Below, in pieces: positions 38,156 through 47,657 of a DNA stretch of 64,000 nucleotides (position 1 is the first letter of the stretch; each line of letters begins with the position of its first letter). The stretch spans positions 66,119,332 to 66,183,331 of the forward strand of contig NW_022098076.1 in NCBI RefSeq assembly GCF_002288925.2. The letters run 5' to 3'. Position numbers and translations under genes: made by a program. This DNA comes from Delphinapterus leucas. Lineage: Eukaryota > Chordata > Mammalia > Artiodactyla > Monodontidae. The notes under the pieces are model-generated. The model did not search any database. It worked only from the letters and a program-made list of their open reading frames with translations, and was not told the origin of the DNA.

Positions 38156-38402
38156 TATTAAAATGTGGGAGTTTGGGATTGACATATACACACTGCTATA
38201 TTTAAAATAGATAACCAACAAGGACCTACTGTATAGCCTAAGGATGTCTGCTTAATATTCTGTAACAACCTAACTAGGAAAAGAATTTGAAAAAGAATAG
38301 ATACATGTATATGTATAACTGAATCACTTTGCTGTACACCTGAAACTAACACAACATTGTTAATCAACCATACTCCAATATAAAATAAAAATTAAAAAAA
38401 AA
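38156..38402 (+). repeat. L1 3' end, sense orientation
   Basis: 'gggagtttgggattgacata', 'aaggacctactgtatagc', 'tgctgtacacctgaaactaa' and a terminal A-rich run mark the 3' UTR of an artiodactyl-type L1. Confidence 0.8.
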
Positions 38403-38465
38403 AGAACAAAAGCAGAAAAAAATGTGGGGAGGAAATACAGCTAAATGGGATAATGTTTAGCAATC

Positions 38466-38662
38466 TTAAAGACAGTAAATTGTTTTGGCTTTGCAGGCCG
38501 CAGGGTGTCTGTCATAGCCTGTGCGTACCTCTGCTGTCTCTGCATGAAAGCAGCCATAAACAGTATGTAAACCAATGAACGTGGCTGTGTTCCAATAAAA
38601 TTTCTTTGCCAAAAAAAGCATCGGGGGCATATTTGGCCTGTGGTCTGTAGTTCGCTGACCCT
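38466..38662 (+). repeat. DNA-transposon-like fossil repeat
   Basis: 'ggctttgcaggcc', 'ggctgtgttccaataaaatt', 'catatttggcctgtgg' and 'ctgtagttcgctgaccc' match a common mammalian fossil element that I believe is a hAT-type non-autonomous DNA transposon. The family name is uncertain. Confidence 0.6.
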
Positions 38663-38674
38663 CAATTTGTAGCA

Positions 38675-38880
38675 TAAGCTTGAGAGTCAGACAAATTTGT
38701 GTTCAGATTTTGCCTCTGTCACTTATTAACTTGTAGAAGCCTCTGTTTCTTCATCTATTAAGCAGGGATAATCATAGTTCCTATCTCGTAAGGTTTTTGT
38801 GAGGATCAAATGAAATAATATCTGTCAAGAGCTTAGAACTGCACCCGGCATGTAGTAAGTGCTCAATATACAGTAGGCAA
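38675..38880 (+). repeat. MIR SINE
   Basis: 'gcttgagagtcagacaaat', 'tgcctctgtcacttattaac', 'ttgtgaggatcaaatgaaat' and 'gtagtaagtgctcaata' follow the MIR consensus in order. Confidence 0.8.
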
Positions 38881-39478
38881 TCTGCTTTTCCTGCACTCAT
38901 TATTATTTATTATTTTCAGTGTGTCTCTACAGGCCACTGAGATTTATGTTCTGTAGAACCTCAGTGGTTAGCCTGTGAAGACCACATCCCCCAGCCTCCC
39001 ATTGTCCCCCAGACTCACTCATCCTCCACCTCCCCACTCATGCCCACAGCACTGGGGCGTCTCCGAGTAAAAACATACAATGCACACAATTTTGGTGCTG
39101 CTAAAAGTGGCATCCATTTATGTACACAGTTGAGGGCACTGATGTGAGCAGAAAAGAGAATTTTTTACACAGAAATGAATGTACACACAAACTCAGGATC
39201 TTAGGGGAACTATGAAAATTGGCCTCGTGACTTCTGAAACAGAGATGTATAGTTAGGACTGGAAGTGGCTTGCCGTTAGGAGCACTGGACCTGCGTATTA
39301 GCATCCTGGAGGTTGGGATACTTAGAATAATTCGTTTGCTGAAGTTAGCGTTTCTTACATTTAAAAACAGTGAGCTAAAGTATTTTCCATGTGGGTGGAG
39401 AGGATTTACTGTATGTTTCAACTCTTAAACAACTGATAGAAGCTCCACCTTGCATTTTCTTTCTTGCTGTCTTTCCGA

Positions 39479-39512
<34 letters not shown>

Positions 39513-39515
39513 TTA
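39479..39515. repeat. (CT)n microsatellite with T tract
   Basis: About 13 CT units followed by a run of T. Confidence 0.95.
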
Positions 39516-40237
39516 AACTATCTCTAAGCCTCAGATTTCTCTTAGCAATAACTGGAAAATTGAAGATAGATTCAATTTTCAAAAGAACCTAAGGAATCTT
39601 TTTCCCATTTCTACAGAATCACCCAAATGAATTTTATGCTTCCTTTATATCTTGTCTTTGGAACCCCATGTTGCTGTGTAAACACTGTATAGGTCTGTAC
39701 AGTGAAGCTCTTTGAGAGCTTCAACGTTTCTATTTATTTGATACCCTCCTTCCAACTTCTAAATTTTAACTGTCTCCAACGGGGGATAAAAAATTTAGCA
39801 TTCAGACAACTTTATGTGCTGCTTGAAAGAGCATTTCAGTGGAATAGTTTTCCTTCTTTTCATGCCCTCATTTGCCAGTCAGATTGAATGAATTCTAACG
39901 CAGTCGTGTTCTTTATTCGCTCTTTTACTTGTTTGATTCGTGATACTGGGAAAGGGGAGGAGAAGAAAGATGGGCAACGGCAGCTATTGGGCATCCATAA
40001 TTTGCTTCAAATTCTGAAAAAGGTGAATGGAATGAATTATTCTGTCAGTGGTGCAGAAACTTTAGATTTCCAGGTAGATGAATCCAAGCAGTAGCTGTCT
40101 ATAAATAAAGGCGATTTAAGTGTTTAGCGATCTTTTATGCAGGGGACTTACTTCCTGAAACTGCTTATCTGCCTGTCCCTGGTGGTAATGAAAGTGGTCG
40201 GCTCATATGACTTTCTTCCCATGATCCTTTGTCACAG

Positions 40238-40328
40238 GTCCTAGTGCCACCAATCTCATAATAGGCTCCATCGCTGGTGCCATCCTGGTAGCAGCTATTG
40301 TCCTTGGGGGCACAGGATGGGGATTTAA
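40238..40328 (+). CDS. ADAM23: ADAM23 transmembrane exon (alpha-type)
   Basis: A 91-base exon (2 + 87 + 2) with acceptor gtcacag and donor gtaagc. Joined to 28422 it reads G-PSATNLIIGSIAG through LGGTGWGF-K, the membrane segment of the main human ADAM23 isoform. The next codon is completed by the exon at 47518 (or possibly 40465). It is a tandem paralogue of the exon at 35838, 4.4 kb upstream. If both are included, the second is read out of frame and stops at the TAG at 40242-40244. Confidence 0.96.
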
Positions 40329-40464
40329 GTAAGCAATGCCGCATGTCTTCTTCTCAGTGGCTCTGGCACTTCTCTTTTCTGCTTACATAACTAAGTTTTG
40401 AGTTCCTGCTACCAGATTTCGAGTTTTAACAATAAAACTGCTAAAAATAAATATTTTTGTTCAG

Positions 40465-40537
40465 AAATGGGTCAGAAAAGAAGAAACATGGAACCTCAAA
40501 TATCATCTTCGGGCAAGTGGGAAAACATGAAATGTAG
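40465..40537 (+). CDS. Candidate alternative terminal exon of ADAM23
   Basis: An acceptor-like 'atatttttgttcag' at 40451-40464 is followed by a phase-compatible reading frame. Joined to the exon ending at 40328 it completes lysine and gives NGSEKKKHGTSN...GKHEM, stopping at TAG 40535-40537. The tail (24 residues with the split K) starts KN like the standard tail and has a basic KKKH cluster suited to a stop-transfer signal. Possible AATAAA signals lie downstream (for example near 41914 and 42797). This is inference from sequence only; the match could be chance, since short frames after an AG are common. Confidence 0.35.
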
Positions 40538-42223
40538 AAGGCATTCACGTGCACTGCTTAAAGGAGAAGTTCTTTGATAAAATAACTTTTAAGAGCAAGC
40601 ATCCTGAGAAACATTTATTTATATGCAGATAATCGAGGAAACTATGTCATTGGAAATAAGTGGATATAAGTTCCTTGTATCTGTTTAAAACTGGTGTATA
40701 TGCCATTGACATTTTGAAATGTTCACAACCTAAGTAACCATTTGGTTCTTATTTTTCACATGTAACATGCATAGCTTTGTGATTCGAACAGCTTCATTAA
40801 TTTTATAAAAACAGATTTTAAAAAATAGTTTTATTAATTCCCTAACCTACTGAATTGGTTTCTCATTGGAATTTGAAGTCTGTGGCTTTGTGACACTTAC
40901 TATTTTCTAATGAACTGTTAATATTGACATGACTGGTAGGCCTTTGTGTTTTCATATGACCTTTCAGTTTGGATTGTACATTGATCACTGAAGTAAGTTT
41001 GTTTAAATAGACACACCAGATAATCACAAACAAACCTTAATTGTGGTCCAAGTTTTTGGACCTAATTTATCCAGCTTGGATGTTTCCATACCTTGGATTC
41101 ATTGGATAATTGCCTTTTATACCTTTTCGTGCTGTGATGACTTGATTATTGTGGTTTGTAGATAAGACCTCCTGTGCCAAACACTCCCTGTGATCAATTC
41201 AGTTTCAATTAGATCTAGGGAAACAAATTTAAACAGGAAATAAGACCCAAATTCAAAACCCACTTTGCCTCCATCTGGTTATTTAACAGAGGAAGTTTTT
41301 GACCTAAATTGAAAGTTTCAATTGAAATTGAAAGTTTCTGACCTTGAATTATCTGAATAATTGCCTTAATTATGAACTTTATTCTATTTTATGTTTGGAA
41401 TTCTGAATTCAATATATTTAAACCAGGCAAAATGTTATTATTAGAAACTGATTATGAAAGAAAAACAAACCAATAGATGATTTAAATAAATTCAACATTT
41501 TCTGCTAATTTTGTTATTATATTAAGATTTAATGCATAAGCCTACAAGGTTTTGAGTGGCTTCAAGTTGGAAAGGTGTTATCAGATGGGACGTCTTTTCT
41601 ACAGAGATATTTATAAACTTGGACTTGTTTGGCGAAACAGTAATTTTGGCATCAAAATACTTTGAAAAACACACACAAAGTAAGCAAGTCCTGTTTCAAT
41701 TTCTTGTATGGTATTACCAAAATATTGCCCAGATGGTGAGTCTCTCACATGGTACCTAACAAAAGAATATATGTTTGTTTGGGCTGACCTAATTCCAGCA
41801 AAAACTTTTCAGTGTCTCATTACTGTAAAAATGTCATTGTACGTTGCAGTAGTTCCAGGATCTGTTATCATTCTAGAATGCTCCTTTGAACTTTTTCATA
41901 AATATGCCTCAAGAAAAATAAATTGGGCTCATGCCCAGGCTTATGCCTCCTTAGTGTTAGGTAACCTCAGTTTCAAAGGCCTGGAGAAGAGTCTCCTGGG
42001 CATCTTTGCCATCCAGCCATCTGCAGTGACAGATGTATCACTTCAGCATTTGGAGATAAGAGCACTGTTCTGTAGCAGGACCTCAAAACAGTGGCCTGGC
42101 CTAGCTCACAGCTTGAATTGCATGTTTCTTTGGGGAAAAACAAAAAAGCCTTTATCACTGTGTATATAAGTGGATTAGGCCCGTACAGTTTATTTATATC
42201 TGCGAGAGATGTCTAATCATCAG

Positions 42224-42243
42224 AACACACACACACACACACA
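42224..42243. repeat. (AC)n microsatellite
   Basis: A short run of about 10 AC units. Confidence 0.9.
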
Positions 42244-42594
42244 GAGGGGAGAAATGGATACTCAATGAGGTGAGAAAAACAGCTGTGCAGACACGTGTAC
42301 GGCTGGGCTGTGTCAATACCCCTTCCCATCCCTATGACCCTTATAGGAAGACATTGTAGCAGGCACACAGTAGTGCGAAGTAAATATTTGTATGCCCTGA
42401 AACAAAGAACAAAATGAAGGCAGAATTCTTGAACATGTCGCTTCAGCCGTTTAAATTCGGAGAAGCTGCTACTCTTTGTGCTATTGGTTTGCTCCATGGG
42501 GAGCTTTATATTTTCAGAGCTTAGATCTTTAGATTTTAATAGTAACCATGTGGTTTGTATTAAACTTTAAATAAGTGCTTACACCTTGCAACAG

Positions 42595-42650
42595 AAAGCT
42601 CTGGGTGCCGAACGATAAAGCTTCGGTTTTCCCACCGTTCGGACAGCTTT
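42595..42650 (+). other. Hairpin-forming sequence
   Basis: AAAGCT (42595-42600) and CCGAACG (42608-42614) can pair with AGCTTT (42645-42650) and CGTTCGG (42636-42642). A second TTCGG at 42622-42626 could compete for CCGAA. The sequence stands out as CpG-containing in AT-rich surroundings. No function is known to me. Confidence 0.45.
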
Positions 42651-43489
42651 GGAGCTCATTAGCCTAAAGGTGGTTTGGAAGTAAAATTATTTGCTAGTTG
42701 AACGGAAACTTCGAGTTTTTTCATTGAGTTCAGTGTAGATACAAAAGAGCTTTCTTTAGAATCAGAAGTTGAAAACAGTTTTTAAAAAGGATTGCTCTAA
42801 ATAAATACCTTTATTGGAAATCCCTCCTGAGACGGGTTTTTATTACTAGACGGGAAATTGGCAAAGTAGCCTGAAGAATCTGAGGGTACATCAACTTTTA
42901 GATCAAAGGAAAATATATTAACTGCTCAGGGGAAGTACTGCTTTTTCCTAATGTCACATGTCTTTAGGTATAACACTGAGTAACATAGATGTGGAGGAAG
43001 TATCACACCAAACATAATCTGTTAGAGTATGCATGAGAAATACAGCTGTGCTCTGACTCCTGACACTGTCTGCCGTTCTTTATGGTTCTTTTTTTTTAAA
43101 CCATATTTCCCCTGAAATAGGTGGTAAAAGCATAAGCATATGTGAGTGTACATGCATGTGTGAATGTGTACATATTTGTGTATGTAAAGTGATAATGAAG
43201 CTTTATCAAGATTGCTGTGGTCAAAAAAATAATATGAATTTAGATTACTTCTTTTTAGCAGAATAGTAGAGTCTGAAAGTTTTAGTTAACGTAAGTAAGA
43301 CTTGCATGAGCAAGGTTGTGAAACTCTTAAAAAGAAAAAAAATGCTTAATTTGGTAGGTTATTTTTTTTTTAATATTCTGATGTATTGGATAATGTGGTG
43401 GTAGGCATACCTTAGTAACTTCAGTTAATTGCGTATTCCAAGTATGAAGATGGCTAAGGGATAATTCTGTCTATGAACTCACAGTCTTT

Positions 43490-43740
43490 GGGGGTGTCAG
43501 GATTTTTCTCTGAGAAATCCTGTGAAAACTGAACATAGGCCCTTGGCACACCAATTTGTCCAACTTTCCACCACATCTGCATCGATTTACACTCACCCCA
43601 TGCTCTTTTTTTCTCTCCATCCCTACACACACTAAATAAAGCTACGAATTGTGCTGCGGAGGATTGCAAACCTGTGTCCTGGTTGACTCCTGGAGACTCA
43701 CGGCCCCTATCCGGTGCTGAATAATAATGCTGCTCCACTA
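43490..43740 (+). repeat. Possible solitary LTR remnant
   Basis: A C-rich stretch with 'ccatccctacacacactaaa' running into an AATAAAG signal (about 43635-43641), then 'gtcctggttgactcctggag', looks like the R/U5 end of an endogenous retroviral LTR. I cannot name a family, and the ends are not clear. Confidence 0.3.
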
Positions 43741-45666
43741 GGTCGTTAGAGCTGTTGCTTTCCCTGGACTTTGGGAAAAAATCGAGAAAATGAAGGATCG
43801 TTTTAGTAGCATTTAGGATCATTCTCTAAAGCTTAGGAAAAGTGACAAATATATAAAAAGAAAATTGCATCTCTCCATCTAAAAATGAACAGAATTGCTG
43901 TTATTAACCTAGATATGGCTTTTTAGCTGAATTCCTTAAATTTGAAGACAGGAATTTTGATGTGAACAGTATGGTCGTTTATATGCACATAAAGTATATC
44001 AACATCATAGGCAATGATAGTAGAAAAGAGGAATTCTAGGTGATGGTAGGAAAAGAACTTGAAGGTAATAGATGATGCCATAGTTTGTTGGCAATTCATA
44101 TCACAAGATTTTAGGATGAATATTGAGTTCTTCCAACCATATTATAATCTCAGTCTGTGGAAGACTGTTGCCATGTCCCATTATTCCGCTGCTTGCTCTC
44201 TGCATGGGATTTGGTGGCAGGAGTGGCCGTCCTAGTCTGGCAGAGCTCCTCCTGACATTAAAAGTGTTAATTTAATAAGTCTGTGGAATTACATATGTGG
44301 TTTCCTCTCTATGAGAAGTTACTTGGGATACAAGTCCTTACTGAGCCTGACTTGAACTCTAGGAGATTTTGTTTGGCTTATGTTCCTTGTCATTGGAAGT
44401 GCTAAAGAAAAGACTGTTTAGGTGCTTGCAATAAATGAAATTTAAAGGACCATATCTGGATTATCACAAGGAAAGTTAACTGAATTGTTTGAATGTCACA
44501 TTGGATGAAATTTGAAAGGAACTTAATATTGCTAATTACATTTTCTCAAAAAAGCAAATGTCCTTTTTTCTTTTTTTTGCTTTTCATTTTTATAGAGTTA
44601 GGAAATGGGATCAATTTTAGGTAGTCTTTCCATGAGGAGGATAGCCAGATTGCTGCTTATCTGAATTACATGACCATATCCCAGTGCAAAATAAGGAGCC
44701 CTATTCCTCTAGTACCTGCGACTCCTGGGTTAGGCACTTTCTCACTCAGACCTCACAGGTGGTGGTGGTGTTGGGTTGGCCAGAAAGACCCACTTCAGCT
44801 CCCTGACTCAACCCCCTGGGGAAGGGAACTCAGTCTAAGGTGACCAAGGAGGCGGGGTTGGGCAAAGGGTTCTTGGTGGGCAGGTGATGACTCATCATGG
44901 AAAGAAAAGAAGGTCTTAGTGGTGGATAGACATACCCTTAAAAGAAGACCTGAGACTTTGCAATTCCAAGATGGTTATTGTTACCTGAAGTGCTTTTTAA
45001 AAATTTTGTATAGATGTATATGTAGTATAATATATAGTAGACAAAAGTACAGGTTTTTCAAAAGTAGTGAAAATGGATGAAAACTGGGTCAATGCAGCGT
45101 TTATGGATTACACTAATATTTTATAATGATCCAGAAATACCTTGCAGGTTATGATGAAAAAGTGAGCTGCCTTCAGAATCTAGTGAGCAGAGGTATTCAG
45201 AGGAAACACTTGTGGAAGAAAAGCAGCAAGCATCTACGCATGAGAGTAGTGCTTTCTCATTAAAATAGAACAAAAAGACTTGACAGGCAGTTCTCAACAT
45301 ACAGTAGCCCATAGTGGTTTTACAGTTTACCCCTGAGGAGCCCTCAAAGTCAGCCTGCTGCAGGAGTATCCCTCTCTGTCTTCATCACGGGGCTCCACTT
45401 TCTCCCTGCTGGGACGTCAGTGGAGGAAACATGGTCCTGGAATTCCCCATTGGTTTCTAGAGTCCATTTTCCCATAGACAGGAGGGTGGCTTGGCCTCCT
45501 GGTCTGCCCTGGGAGTCCAGTCATACTGTAGAACATTTTTTGTATAAAAAATGCAATCTAAGCTTCAAAAACTGACTTTTAAAAGGAGCACAAGCTTCTG
45601 GACACTAGAGGTTGCCTGTATGCCAGGCTGAAATGGAATTTTATATCTCCATTTAAAAATGAACCA

Positions 45667-45778
45667 GGGAATTCCTGGTTAGGACTCAGTGCTTTCACTG
45701 CCGTGGGCCCGGGTTCGATCCTTGGTCAGGGAACTAAGATGCTGCAAGCTGCACGGTGCAGCCAAAAAAAAAAAAAAA
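45667..45778 (+). mobile_element. Bov-tA/CHR-like tRNA-derived SINE
   Basis: Runs from 'ggaattcctggttaggactc' through the B-box-like 'gggttcgatccttgg' to 'gcacggtgcagcc' and a poly(A) tail. It is flanked by the direct repeat GAACCA (45661-45666 and 45779-45784). It is about 110 bases, shorter and older than the SINE at 58046. Confidence 0.85.
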
Positions 45779-47517
45779 GAACCACATTGTCATTATGACC
45801 GTAAACGTGGCTATTTATCTGATGTTCCCTGAATTTGAATGAGGGCAATATAGTCATTTACATGGGTAGCATGAGCACACTTGATCTTTCCTCCACATCC
45901 GTTTTTAATTGGGGAGACACTAGTTTAACATTTCTCATGAGTTCCAGCAGTACATATCTAAATAGGTTGGGGCTCCTAGTCCGTCAGGGTCATTTCACAA
46001 GGTCAAGCAGTCCCTGTTTTTCCCCACCTGACTCGCAGGACGTGTGGTTCCTTATACATCTACCTTCAAGGGCAGTGAACATAGGTAGAGACACAGGTCC
46101 TGTGCTCTGAAGTAAACTAGCGCAGTGACAGATACATCACGGGAGACTTCCTGTTTGTTCTCACCTCTCTTTCCTGGGCAGCTTCAGTAATGGCTGCTTT
46201 TAAGAATACTGACCCAAAAGAGGGTTGAAGGGGTGGGGAATGGCAAAGAGAAAAAAGTAGCACTGTTGGAAATAGTGTTTGCACTACACGTTAGCCAGTG
46301 ATCCACATGCTTAAGCCATTAATGAAGATGCCATAATGAAAAGGTTAAAAAAGAGAAGGGAGATTTTCTTTAAAGATGTTTATTTTTGCTATTTCAAAAG
46401 AGAAGCATAAAAGTGGTCATCTCGGAAAAAAATAAGAACTTTGCAGGATGTCTTTCTACATATTTTGAGCTTTGGTATTGTTCTGATTTTGAATTACCTC
46501 TGGGCGAGGAGGAATATACTGTAATCCTTTTGGTACTTAGAGCTGTAAGGGTATCCAACTGTCCCCAAGTGAGTGGGCAGGGGGATGAGGGATCCTGGGG
46601 ACTCGTTGGTCTCCAGTTTTGCATGATGCCGCGGTGGCAGCTGCGTTGCACCCGCTCAGTGTGCAGACTGAATGCATGAGCCCCCTTGCTTGATGCCCCA
46701 CATAAAGCCAGACCACGGGGAGGTTGCAACTAACTTTTGTTGTTGCCTTGTAGTGTCTTGCTGGTTCTTTCTTTTCTCTTTTTAAACATGGGAACCTCTT
46801 TTTAGGAGACCGGACACCGTGAGCAAGACATTTTAACTTGCTTACTTCAAACTAAGCTAAGCTGCTGCATTTGCTTAACTAACCCAAGCCTGTGTCCATT
46901 CTCCCTTGAGTGTACTGTCTTACTGTGCACTCAGGTTTTCAGCTTTCTAGGTAAGAAAAATGCTTGTTCCAGAGTAGGGTAAGAGCTCACACCACCAAGG
47001 CAGCAAGATAACTGAGTAGAGCAAAGGTGGTTTTTTTTTGTTGTTTTTTTTTTCCACTTTGACAAAAGCTGATCCACTGATATAGAACTCTCAAGTTCTG
47101 GAAGGAAGTAGCTATAAGACCTGCAGAATTTTTCTTAGTTTTGCTAATAGCCCCCTAAGTGGGAGAGCCTCCCTGGAATAATTTACATCTAGTTAAAATT
47201 AGCCATGTCATTTACTTCTGAAACAGACAAATTGGGCTGCCGTGGCTTTCTGTGATTTACAATGAACAACTTGAAGCTTCTTTTGGTATTCATAAATGAA
47301 TATACACTGGCAGGGAGGTTGTACCAACAGCCAAAAGTGTGAGCTGTTCTGTGTTTCAATTTCAAGTTATTTGGGAAAATCTGCCTTGGGGCCAGTTGAT
47401 TACTTTGCTCTGGAACTAGCATTGTTGTCATTATCATTACCCTTCTCTCGTCACGATCTGATTGATATTGTGGATTTTTCCCCTCTGCTTGCATCTTCTT
47501 TTGACGCACTCTGGAAG

Positions 47518-47566
47518 AAATGTCAAGAAGAGGAGGTTCGATCCTACTCAGCAAGGCCCCATCTGA
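47518..47566 (+). CDS. ADAM23: ADAM23 terminal coding exon, standard tail
   Basis: The acceptor is ctggaag after a pyrimidine-rich stretch (47476-47500). One base completes lysine (or glutamate's third base with the beta-type exon), then NVKKRRFDPTQQGPI and TGA at 47564-47566. This is the short basic cytoplasmic tail of human ADAM23 alpha, matching residue for residue as I recall it. With either membrane exon the same frame is used. Confidence 0.95.
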
Positions 47567-47657
47567 ATCAGCGGCACTGGATGAACGGCATCTTGCACTG
47601 TTGGATTCTGGGTATGACATACTTGCAGCATCGTTGCCGGAACTATTAAGTCTGTAA
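47518..47657 (+). CDS. ADAM23: ADAM23 terminal exon in alternative frame (membrane exon skipped)
   Basis: If both membrane exons are skipped, the G left at 28422 joins 'aa' here and the frame shifts. The exon then reads E-MSRRGGSILLSKAPSES...PELLSL and stops at TAA 47655-47657, passing over the normal TGA. The 46 added residues have no membrane helix, so the product would be secreted. A soluble gamma isoform lacking the membrane segment has been described for mouse and human ADAM23; that this is its equivalent is inference. Confidence 0.65.

Larger units (their letters stand above)
35929..40237 (+). other. ADAM23 intron between the two membrane exons (4.3 kb)
   Basis: Intron with a sense L1 3' end (38156-38402), a DNA-transposon-like fossil (38466-38662), a MIR (38675-38880) and a (CT)n tract (39479-39504). 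About 2.2 kb after the first membrane exon shows nothing recognisable. Confidence 0.75.
40329..47517 (+). other. ADAM23 last intron (7.2 kb)
   Basis: Long intron after the second membrane exon. It contains a candidate alternative terminal exon (40465-40537), an AC microsatellite (42224-42243), a hairpin-forming sequence (42595-42650), a possible LTR remnant (about 43490-43740) and a Bov-tA/CHR-like SINE (45667-45778). Open frames at 41556-42169 have no recognisable protein content. Confidence 0.75.

Noticed and set aside
41556..42169. Two overlapping plus-strand open frames (67 and 153 codons) in the last intron
   Set aside because: No domain, no splice or promoter context; they could at most be 3' UTR of the candidate terminal exon at 40465.
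43454..43822. 122-codon minus-strand open frame
   Set aside because: Overlaps the possible LTR remnant and ends in low-information sequence; no retroviral or host protein motif is visible.
47189..47620. 143-codon minus-strand open frame overlapping the last coding exon
   Set aside because: Antisense shadow of the ADAM23 terminal exon region; the sense strand has the recognised product.
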